From the NCBI GenBank assembly GCA_023548195.1, contig JAJHZJ010000013.1, positions 2,241,001 to 2,305,000 of the forward strand: a DNA stretch of 64,000 nt. Reading direction: 5' to 3'. The position numbers and the translations under genes were made by a program. Origin of the DNA: Bettongia penicillata ogilbyi. Its lineage: Eukaryota > Chordata > Mammalia > Diprotodontia > Potoroidae. Under the pieces are notes generated by a model. It saw only the letters and a list, made by a program, of their open reading frames with translations. It had not been told where the DNA came from and did no database searches. This document shows positions 10,639 through 22,073 of this stretch, in pieces. Positions within the stretch are counted from its first letter, which is position 1; each line of letters opens with the position of its first letter.

Positions 10639-11479
10639 TTTACATGTACTGTATAGCTTTCTTGAATACATACAGCCTGAAAACATGGAACTTTTTAATC
10701 AGGCTAGAAACAGAAAGGTTTTGGAGATGAGAAATAAAAAGGCAACCTATTTCATTTGGGCAAAGGACTTGGGCAAGAATACAACCAAACATGAAAATCC
10801 GGGTCACTAAGTCAAATACACTACTAAGCTTTTTGTCCATTTAGGCTACTGAAACTACAAGACTCCACTAAATAAGTCATATCACCTAAGATAGCCCATC
10901 CCTTACACCTCCAAATACTTAGGATTAAAAACTTCCTAGGATTCTCTCCAGAACACACCATCATGCCACAGTTGAGAACATAGAATAACTCATTTCTAGA
11001 GGACAAGGGAGTGAGCTGAGAAAGTGGATTAAATCCAGATCAACTCATCTTATTGCTATAGGAAAAAAATTGAACTTAAAGGGCATAACTTTAGACCAGC
11101 CGCGTACCCTACTATAAGGAGAACTATACACCAATTCAAAAATAAAAAAGAGAAAAGGCCCTTAAACTATCCTGCTACTCCTACACTTCAATCTGACAAA
11201 CGCAGAGTTTACCTGAAGAAACTTTGCTTCTAACTACAAGGTAAAAGATGGACTTCATGGGCACCAATACACATCACTACTATCTGCCAAAGGGAGATAA
11301 GATCACCTTCCTAAAGGATATCAGATAAGCACTAGGTTAAATCACTACATCTGGGTCCAAAGCAATGTCCAGCTGGACCTTCTAAGGGAGGTTTCTCAAC
11401 AAACTGAGGCTGGACATCCTGGCCAGTTCTAACATGGTCTAAGAGTAAACAAAGAGTCTAGGTGAATGCTACCTGAAAC
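10639..11479. other. Intronic stretch without recognised features
   Basis: No recognised repeat or coding signal. Confidence 0.5.
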
Positions 11480-11489
11480 ATGAATCCCT

Positions 11490-11655
11490 TCATCACTTCT
11501 CTACCTGTGATGGAGAACTCACTACCTCATGAGTTAACCCATTCCATTTTTGGACAGTACTGATTGTTTGAAACCTATCTCCCTGTAACTCCCACCCACC
11601 ACTGCTCCAGGTCCTGCTAATCCTTCCCCTGTGGGGTCCTCTCTCATTACCTGTG
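11490..11655 (+). repeat. Old interspersed repeat fragment
   Basis: GATGGAGAACTCACTACCTC, CCCATTCCATTTTTGGACAG and CTCCAGGTCCTG follow an old mammalian repeat that I recall but cannot name with certainty. Confidence 0.4.
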
Positions 11656-12329
11656 TATGTCTTACTGAGTTTCAAGGTGAAAATCGCAGGATACGGGGTG
11701 AAGAGTTAAGACAGGAAAAGCACAGCCCAAATGAAATATAAAGGTGAGGAAATCAGGACAACTGTCAGGTTAGAAACAAGGCAAGCAAACAACTCAGAGT
11801 GCAGATACCAGAAGATAAGAGTATGCGGGACAAGCAAAGTCCATTCAGATAATCAGAAAAACAGGTCTGTAGGGGTTGGAGAAGCATCACATGGAAGCTG
11901 GTCAAAGGGTCTAGAAAAAGAACCTGCAAACAGGAGATCTTAAGAATTTGCAGCAGCAAGAAGAAGGCCCAAATACTAAGGTTGCCTGTTGTCTCAGCCT
12001 CCTCTGTGTCTTTGTTCTCCACTCATCTTGGTCAAAATAAATCCCAACCTGGGTCTACCCTTGAAGAAAAGCCTTGCAGGAGGTAACAACTAAGAAATAC
12101 CGCATTGGACAGTGAGAATGCAAGTTAGACACAAACCGTTTCCTGACATAGGCAGTTTCCTGACACCGCAGCCTCTGCCTATGGGATCCTCACAAATAGC
12201 TCACATTTATTAGGATATGACAAAATAGTATCTTGATACTCAAAAAAAAATCCTGTGAGACTAGTAATGCAAACATGACAAGGAAGGTGCAGAAATAACA
12301 CCCTACAAACTCTATGTCTCATCACCAAG
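11656..12329. other. Intronic stretch without recognised features
   Basis: Two opposed frames of 70-85 codons (11731-12022) show no domain and are probably incidental. Confidence 0.45.
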
Positions 12330-12480
12330 TGGTATCTGTAAAATTATTCCCATTTTATAGATGAGGAAATAAAGGCTCAGAGAGATTTGGACTTGACCAA
12401 GTCATAGCTAGCAAGTGGTTAGGCAAGAATTCCAAGGCAACTCTGACTCTAAGACCCACAGCCCTTGTTGTCAGACCACA
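12330..12480 (-). repeat. MIR SINE, reversed
   Basis: CCCATTTTATAGATGAGGAA and TAGCTAGCAAGTGGTTAGGC. Confidence 0.75.
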
Positions 12481-13084
12481 AAGGAGCTCTATAGACTTTG
12501 TGATAACTTCATATAATTTGTAATCACTTAATTTTAGGGGCTTTTAGTCTCTAGATACAGAAGACACTGACTCATGGACATTTTCCCACTGAAACTAATC
12601 TTTTCCTCCTCTAAAAAAAAATACACACCAATGAATCTGTGGCTACTTTGGTGGGAAATGAAGCTTCAGAGGCCATGATATTTCATTTTATCAAGTGGCA
12701 AAGATTACAAGCTATTATCATATCATATTTTTGAGCATATGGGGGTGCTATCACATAAGAGACAACCTCATTTGCCAAACTATTTTGAAAAAAAAAAAAA
12801 GAAAAAGATAACTGCCCATAGAAGTAGGGAAATGAGACTCAGAAAGTAACAGTGGGCTTTGGGAAATGTGGTGGGGGGAGCCTTTGCCACATCACAGTCA
12901 GGAGAAACAAGAGAGGAAAGACTTGGGAACCAGGTAAGCATAAAGACTACCAACAGTGAGACCCGGGTCAAGCTTAATGCAAACAGAATGACTTCATTAT
13001 AGACTTCCATCTATAAACAACAAGAATTTTGCAACCTCTGAAGAACTCCAAATACCTGGATTTACCATACTACCTTTCTGAGGG
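12481..13084. other. Intronic stretch with poly(A) run
   Basis: An A13-type run near 12788 may mark an old retroposon. No gene seen. Confidence 0.4.
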
Positions 13085-13091
13085 TATACCA

Positions 13092-13140
13092 AGGGTGGGG
13101 AACCTGCAGCCTCAAGGCCACATGTGGCATATATACTGGA
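13092..13140. mobile_element. End fragment of the foldback transposon
   Basis: AGGGTGGGGAACCTGCAGCC and GGCCACATGTGGCA match one arm of 30025-30225. Confidence 0.6.
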
Positions 13141-13159
13141 GGAAGCACTTCTCTGACAA

Positions 13160-13340
13160 AATGTTTTCATAAATTTTGGGGGCTAGAAGAAGAGCTCATT
13201 CTGTTTAACCACTTTTATTTTTACGAACAAGAAGACAGAATTTGAAGTAAATTGCACAGGGTCACAATAGAGAGTCAGTAGCAATTTTGAGACTAAAACT
13301 CAAATCAATTAACTCCCAGATGGCTTTGTTTTCTATCTGA
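13160..13340 (-). repeat. Diverged MIR, reversed
   Basis: GTAAATTGCACAGGGTCACA and AACTCCCAGATGGCTTTG are weak MIR landmarks. Confidence 0.45.
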
Positions 13341-13375
13341 CCCCAGTGTTTCCTTCACACCCCAAAATGCAGACT

Positions 13376-13580
13376 TTCTTAAACCTTTGTGTCATGGACC
13401 TCAAACGCAATCCATAGACACCTTCTAAGAATAATGTTTATAAAAGCATAAAATAAAATACAACGAAAATCAAATATGTTGAAATAAAGATGCAATTTTC
13501 CCCCCATAAAAGTTCATAAACCCCCTCAAATCTATCCACAGACCCCCTTAAGGGCATTTCCAAGTTTAAAAAACTCTGGG
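13376..13580 (+). mobile_element. DNA-transposon-like repeat, copy 1
   Basis: CTTAAACCTTTGTGTCATGG, TAAAATAAAATACAACG and GTTTAAAAAACTCTGG correspond in reverse to 54885-55045. Confidence 0.5.
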
Positions 13581-13799
13581 AAAAAAAAGAAATTTCTTTC
13601 AAACTCTCAAAAGACAGTTTTCTGTTCAGGCTCCCAATAGTCCGTAAGACAGACTTTTATTGTTTCCAAACAACATGAATTTTGAACAGCATTCTGTTTA
13701 AAAATAGTAGTGGTAGATGATGAAGAGGAGGATGAATGTATGCTCAAATCTTTATGACCTGAGCTCTAAAAACAAGACTGGCTTTTATTTCTCTTTTGG

Positions 13800-13970
13800 A
13801 TTCGTAGAATGTGTGGGCTAGAAGGATGCTTAGAAAGATCATCTAGTCCAAGCAACCTCTGTGTTAAGGTCACACAGCTAGCAATAGAGATGGGGCAGAA
13901 GCCATATCTCTAGGTTCCCAGAACAGTGTCATTCCTTCCAAGCCCCTAGGCCATCTTTATCATGCAATGC
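13800..13970 (-). repeat. SINE tail C, reversed
   Basis: ATTCGTAGAATGTGTGGGC, CATCTAGTCCAAGCAACC and AAGGTCACACAGCTAGCAA. Confidence 0.7.
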
Positions 13971-14114
13971 CAAGAACCTTCAAAATTTTAACATTTAAAA
14001 CTTTGCCTCAAAAGTAACTTTTAAGAAGGGAAAAGCAGAAGTTTCTCTACATCTCAGACCATCACTCAAATGGAATTAAATTTTATGTAGAAAGGGCTAG
14101 ATCAATTCAATAAT

Positions 14115-14362
14115 CCACAAACATTTACTAAGGGAAGGAAACAACCACTTATTAATTGCCTCCTATGAGCTGGTTACTGTGCTAAGTTTTGCAAATATTA
14201 TCTCATTCAATCCTCACAACAGTACATATTATTATTATCTCTAGTTTACAGAAGATTAAGTGACTTGCCCAGGATCATCCAGCTAGTACGTAGCTGGTGC
14301 TACATTTGAACTCGGGTTTTTGCGACTCTAGGCCCAGCACAGTACTGCCCAACTGCCTAATT
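14115..14362 (-). repeat. MIR SINE, reversed
   Basis: ACTGTGCTAAGTTTTGCAAA, ATTATCTCATTCAATCCTCA and AGTGACTTGCCCAGGATC. Confidence 0.85.
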
Positions 14363-15885
14363 ATCAGAAGCATTTTGCTAAGCACTGAGAAGACATCAAA
14401 TCATAAGCATTCTTTCCCTCAAAGAACTTACATAGCCAAGTATTTTCAAAATATATAGAAAGTAATTTTGATAGAGAAGGCATGGGCAACTGCGGGGAAG
14501 AGGGAATCCAAAAAGGCTCTATGTGTCCAGGCCACAAAACACCAAATCCCACTTGAAAACCTAGCTGCAAACTTTGCCATAGACAAATAAAAAAAGGGAA
14601 AGGGGGACCAAAATGACCAACAGGTCTTTGAGGCAGCACTCAAGGCTTCATTCAAGATACGAGGCAAGTATATGAGGCTGTTTTCCCTGTCATCCAACAC
14701 ACATTTCAAAGACCATGCCAATGCCAAATTTCAGTACTATGTAAGGAAGGCGGCCAAGTAAAATTCTCTGGATCTAAAAACTGAGTTTATGTGAAAAGCA
14801 AGTCTTTAACTAGTAAGGGGAAAAAAGGACTATAGTCACTGGTCTGCTTTTTCTAAGCTAGCCTCTTTGAAATTCTAGGCATCTGAAATGGGCCACTAGC
14901 AGATTCCAAGATAATCAAGAGGAAAATAAATAAATAAAAAGGGGAAAAGCCTCCAAAAGCCTTCCACTTCTTCTCATGGCATCGCACATATTGGCTACAG
15001 ACACCTAAACCACAAGGCTTCCTGGAAGCCCATCAAAAGCATGTCAATACAGGTCAGAATGGATAAGAAGACAAAAACTCAAAGACGGCAAAGGATTAAT
15101 CTTTTCAAGTCTTTAAAACAAACACTTGTTCACTGTTAGATATCTGAACTCATTCTGAAAAGGGTACCAAGGTAAACACGACTGAGAAAATGGAGGAAGA
15201 AGAAGTGGGCAGAGTTTAGCTTCTCTTCCCAGTGGGATACGTATTCATACAACACTAACTAGCAGTTGCCTTCAATTCCCAAAGCTAATAAATAATCCTC
15301 CAAAACCTTCTCATGCTTTGGAATTCATTCTGCTTTTAGTTTCAGAAGAGGTCACTTTTATGCACATGTACAATACGTCAAACATGTGGACACACACATG
15401 TAGGAACCTGCAAGAACACTTCCCAACAGGCTAAAAATCTTGGTGAAAGTTGCTTAATTAATGATATGAAGCATCTTTTTTTGAATGGGGGAGGGAAGTA
15501 GATTTCTTCTTAGTGATTCTGCTTTTAGAAGGGTATCACAAAGACTTTTTCCTCTCTCTTCCAGTGAACAAGCTTTTAAACAATCCCAGGGCTGCTTAGT
15601 GTTGGAGCTTAAAATGGGTAAGGCCTTTCTGCTAATGAAGTCCATGCTTAAATCCTGGTGCATTTACTAAAGTCAACAACTGCCCAACCTTCAGGTCTCC
15701 AAATGCCACACAGTGCCTCAGAGCAAAGAAAAGACAGAATATCAGTATGAGAGTGAGCTAGTACAGTAAGTAGACCAAGCCAAATCACAATCCTCAAAAA
15801 CTGAGGGTGACTGGAGTACTGGGAGGGTCTGTCTCTATCACTGTTTGGCCTAGGAAGTGCAAATCCAATCCTTAAGCCTACATTA
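14363..15885. other. Repeat-poor intronic stretch
   Basis: No repeat that I recognise over about 1.5 kb. Opposed 60-90-codon frames carry no domain. Candidate for comparison across mammals. Confidence 0.4.
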
Positions 15886-15889
15886 AAAC

Positions 15890-16125
15890 AGAGGGCAGCT
15901 AGGAGACAAGTAGATAGACTGCTAGGCCAGGAGTAAGGAAGACACGAACTCAAATGTGGCCTCAGGCAAGTCACTTCAGGCAGGTCTGCCTCAGTTTCCT
16001 CATATGTCAAATGAGCTAGAGAAGGAAATGGCAAACTACTCCAGTATCTTTGCCAACACAACCCCAAATGAGGTCACAAAGTGTCAGACATGACTGAAAC
16101 AACTCTATAATAACAAAACAAGGAA
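15890..16125 (+). repeat. SINE, tail A
   Basis: GGGCAGCTAGGAGACAAGTA head and GTCACAAAGTGTCAGACATG tail. Confidence 0.85.
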
Positions 16126-17488
16126 CTCCAGAAACAAGGGCCTGAAGGAGGGAAGAAGATCACTTATGAATACTCAAATCTATACACTTTAAGCAGGCTT
16201 CTTCTGTCAGAGATCAAAGGCAGTGTCCAAATCCTCCTCCTCCCTCTTTCCCCTGTTCAGCTTTTCAATAACTTAAACATGAACTCTGAGTGAGCTGGGT
16301 TTTATAAATCCAAGAAGCAGATGGAAAACCATTGCTCTTTCCATTTCCCCATGTAGTTTTATTCCACTCAAGGCATGAGTAGCTTCCTCAGCTTCCTGAT
16401 TCTATTTTAAACCAGAACTCTCTCCCAGATAGAAGCAAAGGCCCAAATTCTCCATAGCAGGTGACCCTACACAATAGCTATCTATTCCTGAGACCAAAAC
16501 GAAACTTCAAAAGGGGAGTGAGGTAGAGGAAGGAAGAGAAAGAAGGAGGAAAGAGGGAAAGAAGGAAAGGAAAAATGAAGGAATGAAAAAAGAAAAGAAG
16601 GAAGAGGAAATTCATTGCAAATAGTGGTAACACTCAACCATCAGATACCAGCTCAGTTTTCCAAGTCAATATTGATACTGCAAACAGTATACCTATTATC
16701 CCTGAGAGCCCACATAAATGATGAAAAAACAAGCAACTGTTCTCTGTACAACTGAAAAAAAAAATCCTCACATTTCAGTTGTGAGTTATCCCAGAATGCA
16801 ATTCTCCCAACAGTTTCACGCAAAGTAGTCACAAGTTGCCAATCACTTACTTACACAAACAGTTAAATAATTTATGCAGTTTGCCACTATCTATTTTTGG
16901 TTTTACATCAAAGGGGCACTCTGAAAGCTCCAAATCTAATACCTATTTACACCCCAGTATTGAGGTGCCTTCTCCCTTTCCCAGGTTAACAATGCAGAGA
17001 AGATACAGACACAGCCCTCTTCTATATGCCAACTTGCTTAGGTACATGTAAACTTCAACAATCAGTGATGGCACATGAAACCTTCCCTGAACTCAAACCC
17101 AAGTATCCTTAATCTAAACTAAAACTTTAGGGGAAAGGTCAAGACTGAAAACTAGTAATAACATGCATGTCATTCATATAACGATGATGCAGAAATACAA
17201 GCAGTAGTCTCAGTAACGATATCTAAAAACCACGTTACACTAAATACGCATGAGAAGGCCAGCTCTGGGAGGCAAAAGAGGAAGAATTCTTCGGTATGTC
17301 TAGACAATGAGTTAAATAAAGTCATAATCAGCCATCGGACTGTGCTGGTTTTTTCGGCACGATGAACTTGCACTCCCTTAAAAGGAGATCTTCAAAAGGA
17401 TGGTTTTTTTTCCCCTTTAGCAGAGAAGATTAAAACAAAATTAGAGAGGGGCAATAGAATTATACGCATCGTTTCCAGACCCTGAAAG
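16126..17488. other. Intron just downstream of the FOXN3 coding exon
   Basis: Contains a purine-rich run (16512-16612, GGAAGGAAGAGAAAG-like) and otherwise no recognised repeat. Confidence 0.5.
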
Positions 17489-17497
17489 GCTTACCTG
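17489..17497 (-). other. FOXN3: Splice donor of FOXN3 first coding exon
   Basis: On the minus strand the exon ends CAG and the intron begins GTAAGCC, close to the donor consensus. It falls where the human forkhead coding sequence is interrupted, between ..RSQ and the segment beginning SIGKGS, so the boundary is supported by both signal and known gene structure. Confidence 0.93.
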
Positions 17498-18037
17498 GCT
17501 TCGGTCTTTATCCACTTTCTTAAAACACTTATTCAATGACAAATTATGTCTCACTGAGTTTTTCCACCCTGTGGGTGCATTTGCAAAATATGGAAAGTGT
17601 TCCAAGATCCAGTTGTATATATCCTTTACTGGCAGTCGCTTAGTTGGAGAGTCTTCAATGGCCATAAATATGAGGCAGCTAAAAGAATATGGAGGTTTAC
17701 AGTTGGGGTTCTGCCTGGCATCATAGGGCATGTCAGAGTGAGCAGGAGATGGGGGGGTGTCATCATCAATGTCCTGAACAGGGCTAACACTCCTGAGGAC
17801 TGAATCCCCAAAGCTTTTTAGCAAGTTCTTACTCTCATGCAACCAGTTCAAGTTAGTGAGCTCTTCATCTTCCATCGCCCCCTTTTCTAATCGGATGGCA
17901 GGCAAGGCAAAGTCGAGGTCATCGTCATCGTGAAGGGACTTGGACAAATTGCTGCTTCTGTAACACTGGCTCAGGCCACTGGAAACACTAATTCCTGAGC
18001 CCTCTGGCTTCTTACTGGGAGGCATGACTGGACCCAT
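17495..18037 (-). CDS. FOXN3: FOXN3 first coding exon (N-terminus and start of forkhead domain)
   Basis: FOXN3 (CHES1) is a nuclear forkhead transcription repressor linked to cell-cycle checkpoints and metabolic gene control. The exon encodes 181 residues starting [20 protein letters not shown]. An acidic stretch (about 37-60) is followed by the FOXN-type segment [16 protein letters not shown] (62-77) and a Pro/Ser linker. The forkhead domain starts near residue 112 ([16 protein letters not shown]). Recognition helix 3 is [16 protein letters not shown] (157-172), with the Asn160, Arg163 and His164 positions that contact DNA in forkhead proteins. The reading frame ends in phase 0 after ..DRSQ at a CAG|GTAAG donor; codons beyond it are intron. 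The domain's wings and the rest of the protein (family length roughly 470-490 residues) must lie on later exons below position 1. The start matches the known FOXN3 N-terminus. The frame is intact, so this is the functional gene and not a retrocopy. Confidence 0.97.
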
Positions 18038-18085
18038 TTAGGTGGAGGCTCCTAGCAAAGTAAAATGAGAAAAAAAAAGATTAGT
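18038..18085 (-). other. FOXN3: Splice acceptor and 14-nt leader before FOXN3 ATG
   Basis: Minus-strand reading gives a T-rich tract, then TTTTACTTTGCTAG, then the exon start GAGCCTCCACCTAA directly before ATG. The AG is at 18053-18052, so the exon runs 18051..17495. The ATG context AAATGG has a G at +4, and no in-frame ATG precedes it in this exon. Confidence 0.88.
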
Positions 18086-18494
18086 TGGTAAATTTCAGGA
18101 AGTAGTACACAAAACTAGCTTCCTTCCTCCCTTTCTCCCTCACCTTCACCCACATATTCCCCTACATGACCAACTCTTTATGTATTGCTACACATGAAAA
18201 AGCTAATAAAGGAAATCTTTTACAATCTGGAAGAGGTACTGATTTTAAATAGGGTAGTAACAATGACACTGACATGGGAAATAGTAGAATACTTGTGATA
18301 TTATATCACACTCATAAGTCATGAATGATGAGGTACAAATAAATAAAAAATTAGAAATCACTGAAATCAAGTAAGAATCCCAATACTGTTCTTGGGTTCT
18401 CTACTGAAACCTCAAGTGACCTCCCCTCCCTGCCCCCACGTAAGTTATTATTTTTAACGCTTAGGTTTCACCATCTCCAGGAGACAGGAAGATA
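18086..18494. other. Intron upstream of coding exon
   Basis: No recognised features beyond the polypyrimidine tract of the acceptor. Confidence 0.5.
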
Positions 18495-18685
18495 CAGTAA
18501 CAACTCGTATTTCTATCGAACTTTAATTTTACAATGCAATTTTCTCATGATCCTGTGAGGCAGGGAGTAAAGTATTATTATCTCCATTTTACAAATAAGA
18601 AAACTGAGTTGAAAGTGATTTTCCCTATGACCATGTAATAAGTGTCAGAACTGGGGCTGAAATCCCCAAGTTCTGAAACTAAGTC
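18495..18685 (-). repeat. MIR SINE, reversed
   Basis: ATTATTATCTCCATTTTACA, GTAATAAGTGTCAGAACTGG. Confidence 0.75.
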
Positions 18686-19600
18686 AAAAAGGGCTCAATC
18701 ATGAGTTTCTTTATTATCAATATTTATTCGTGCCAATATTCCCCCAAATCCTACAATAAATGTTATTAAGGGAAAGCAAAACAGTATTTAACTCTGATAT
18801 GCTCCATATTGTATAAACATACCACTCTGCTTTCAAAATGCAGTATGTACATATATGTATACATATACATATGTGTAATACATGTGTGTTATAACTTAAG
18901 GGCAGTTGTTTCAGATTAAATTAGTTGTTCCCATTTTGAACACACCATGACTATATTGTAATTAAACTGGATTGCCAGGAGGACACATCAATTTTAGTGT
19001 TTTCTCTCTCCCTTTCTCCAGCTCTTCTATTCATAAGCTACAAAATCTGCAATTTTAAGTATGGCTGTAAAGTCTGAAGAGAAAACAAGGAGGAACTCTA
19101 CAGATCTGGACTGAAAGAAGAGGATTATTTACTGAGGCAAGGAGCATGGCAAGTAAGAGGCAGTACCTTTAGGCATGTATGAAAGGGAGGGATCGGAAGG
19201 GCTACTAGTGGCTTGAGAAGCTAGGAAGGCTGATACATGTATCACTACACAACTATATTTCCCTACTTTTATCACTGACCTAGAACAAGAAGCGTATAAC
19301 AAAATGGCAACTAAAAAACTATATGAGGGAGTGGCAAACAGTTCCCAACAGAACAACCTAGACAGATACAAATTTTGGTTAATTTTCTACATTCCAACAC
19401 AAGTTTTGAAACACAGCAGAAATGATGCAAAAGGTCATTTGGATGCTCTGTTTTTCAGCTGAAAGTTTGGTTCTGTGGATGTGCTTACTTTTTTAGTTTG
19501 ATGTTTGGGGCGGTGGGGAGGAGCCCTGTATTTTGGAAAGGAGCACACACAAAATGCCAAGGCCTATCAAAAGAATCAGTAAGACTGTCTCCAATAGCCC
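18686..19600. other. Intron with short TA/TG microsatellite
   Basis: 18845-18893 is a degenerate TATG/TACA run. No coding signal elsewhere. Confidence 0.5.
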
Positions 19601-19604
19601 TGAC

Positions 19605-19785
19605 ACTCAAAGGATCACAGGATTTGGACCTGGAAAAGACCTCAGGAATCATGGAGTGGAACCTCATTTTATAAATGAAGAAAACCAGAGAGGGGAGGTG
19701 ACTTACTAGAGGTCATGTACTTAGAAGGGAGGAAATAGCAGTCAGGATACAAACCAAGGTCTTCTGACTCCCAATCTGGACCTCG
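19605..19785 (-). repeat. SINE tail C, reversed
   Basis: AGGATCACAGGATTTGGACC, CCTCATTTTATAAATGAAG and GTCTTCTGACTCCCAATC. Confidence 0.7.
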
Positions 19786-20261
19786 GATTGGCAAACTGTG
19801 GCAATATGTATGTAGCAAGTCTTCACTGATTTTCCAAAGCTAAAACGGATCTCTTCCTCATCTCTTAACCCTTGAGATTTCCTCCTATGTATGGGCTTAT
19901 TGCAGTCTAATGTGTATTAGAATTGATCTGTGGACAAGTCATCCCTCCAGTAGGGCCCTGTCTTATTTACATTTGTTTTCCTTCCAGTACATTACATACC
20001 CTGGGACTGCCGGATTATTGGCTTCACTTGAAGGGAACTCCCTGGATGAGGAAACTCCTCCAACCAAATTGGGTCCACACCTTTTTCTGCAACTCCAGTC
20101 TTAGAGCTGCCTAAAGCAACGAGCATTTCAGTGACTTCACCATTATCACACACAAAGCCTGTGTGTGCCTGGAGTGAAGCAGAGGGTGATTAATAAATTT
20201 CTACAAATCTCTTCCTTGCTTCAAGTCCTGCTCTCAAAGTACTACAACATATTGCTACCCA
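19786..20261. other. Intronic stretch without recognised features
   Basis: Two overlapping 64-codon frames are shadows of each other; no domain. Confidence 0.5.
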
Positions 20262-20533
20262 TCACACACACACACACCAGGAAGGGAATAATCATTTATA
20301 GAGCATCTACAACATGACAGGCACTGTGCTATGTGCTTTACAAGTAATTTTTCATTTGACCCTTACAACAATGCTATTATTAGCCCCTTTTACAGTTGAA
20401 GAAACTGAGGCACACAGTGGTTATGTGATTTGCCCAGGGTCACAAGGCTAGTAAGAGTCTGAGGGCACATTTGAACTCAGGTCTTCCCGACTCCGGGTGA
20501 GGTATTCCATCTACTGCACCATCTAGCTGCCTC
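20262..20533 (-). repeat. MIR SINE reversed, preceded by (CA)n
   Basis: CACACACACACAC at 20264-20277, then GGCACTGTGCTATGTGCTTT, TTTTACAGTTGAAGAAACTG and CACCATCTAGCTGCCT. Confidence 0.88.
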
Positions 20534-20634
20534 CACACAGAGCAAAGGTTTAATAATCATTATTTTGAATGAATGAAAAAAAGTTTAACTGTGAGAGTAC
20601 TTTTTCTACTCCAAAAAGTTCATCAGTTAAACCT

Positions 20635-20785
20635 GAGCTATTGTGATTTTGGGCATGTCCTTTCCCAAAGGCTTTGGGTCTCAGTTTCCCCATGTGTAAA
20701 ATGAGGGTGGAGGGAAGGGAAAGTGATACCTGAAATGACCTCTACTGTGCCTTGCAACTTCAAAAGGATAAGAAAACTATGACTT
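20635..20785 (+). repeat. SINE, tail C (partial)
   Basis: TCTCAGTTTCCCCATGTGTA and TGAAATGACCTCTACTGTGCC. Confidence 0.55.
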
Positions 20786-21170
20786 TCATGTGCTGTTTTG
20801 AAAAGAAATGTACAACACCAGTATGAAGTTTCCCAAATCATAAGATAAGAATGAAATTTTGCCTACAAAGGTATACTTTATTCCTGCCAAACAGGACCAA
20901 CTACAGTGGATAAGGGGGAGGAGTTCTACTATAACCTGAATTTTTTTTATTTATAATTACATCAAATCTGGGCTTCTTTCTCAAAGGTCCTAGAGTTCCC
21001 ATTAAATATCTGAATTTCTGGTGAACTTCCTACTCTTCAAAGGATTGAAGAAGCTAGACCAGCTATTGAAGCTGAAGTCAACCTGAGCTCTAAATGAAAG
21101 TTTTATGTCTCATGAGCTTCTAAACAGGAAAATTATATCATGGCTGACAGTAAAGTAATTTAATTGCACT

Positions 21171-21184
21171 GTTGCTATGACAAC
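21171..21184. promoter_or_regulatory. RFX X-box-like motif in FOXN3 intron
   Basis: GTTGCTATGACAAC matches 12 of 14 positions of the RFX dimer consensus GTTGCCATGGCAAC. It lies in a repeat-free stretch (about 20.9-21.9 kb), and a forkhead-type TAAACAAACA sits 90 bp away (21272-21281). Confidence 0.45.
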
Positions 21185-21270
21185 ATGCTGCTCTCTTTCT
21201 GTTTAATTTGCTTATTTGTCAGTAGCTTCCCAAAGGAATGAACAAGCTATTCTCCATGTTTTCTTTTGTT

Positions 21271-21281
21271 TTAAACAAACA
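21271..21281. promoter_or_regulatory. Forkhead-type binding motif
   Basis: TTAAACAAACA contains the general forkhead core RYAAAYA. FOXN3 itself or another FOX protein could bind, but the motif is short and common. Confidence 0.25.
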
Positions 21282-22073
21282 TTTTCAGAGGCCAGCAATA
21301 ATAATTTCTTTAAATGATACTTCAAAAATAAGTTTAGAAAAATAAAGAGTAAGGGAGCAGGGTCCAATAACCTTGTATTTCTTTGCTCTGTCTATATTTT
21401 GACAGCCTTCCTTTTAGCTCCCCCCAACCACCCACCCCAACTACATACCTACAAATCATGCATTTTATAGCAACAGTGTGCAGGGCTCTTGACCTCTAAG
21501 TTTGGTTTAAAACACATTTTCCAGAAACCACAGCTGAGGATTTTTCCATTATCCTATTCTAACTACATCACTAGCCAAATCTTTTCCCCTCCCTACTCTA
21601 GAGAAAAGGGGGAAAAAATTGAGTATGTAGTTAAGCAAACATTTTTTAATCTGCTGCCAATTAGGCTGTTCCACAAGATAGGTCAATAGTTACTCCGTGG
21701 TGACCTCCTTAAAACTTTTCTTTTTAGAATTAGTTATATTACAACTCTCCCTCCCCCCACCCCGTTTTTTATGTCTTGCCTTTTTAAAGAGATAAAGCGC
21801 TTTAGAAAAGCTTGTTTCTCGCCCATTTCTAAAGATTTTCATAATAACTGGCAGACGCATTAAAATGTTAAGCCCTCAACAGGTGTTCACTATGGGTTTT
21901 AAAAGGGGGGAGTGGGTGGCGATAGATAGTTCCATAGCAAAGCTAGAGGAGTCCGAGAGTTTGTGGGGCCAGGGGCAACTCCATCTCCCCCAACCCCAGC
22001 GTCTGCGCGCGCACACACTGGGCTCCCTTCTACTGTACTTGTCAAAAACATTTGAAGGGGAACAGGGAAGGCA

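Larger units (their letters stand above)
20786..22073. other. Repeat-free intron rich in candidate sites
   Basis: Holds the X-box at 21171 and forkhead motif at 21271. From about 21960 CpG rises (CTGCGCGCGCACACAC, NRF1-like). Looks regulatory. Confidence 0.4.

Noticed and set aside
10421..10810. 129-codon ORF
   Set aside because: First half is a reversed SINE; remainder shows no domain.
17597..17811. ORFs antisense to or shifted from the FOXN3 exon
   Set aside because: Shadows of the real coding frame, which alone matches a known protein.
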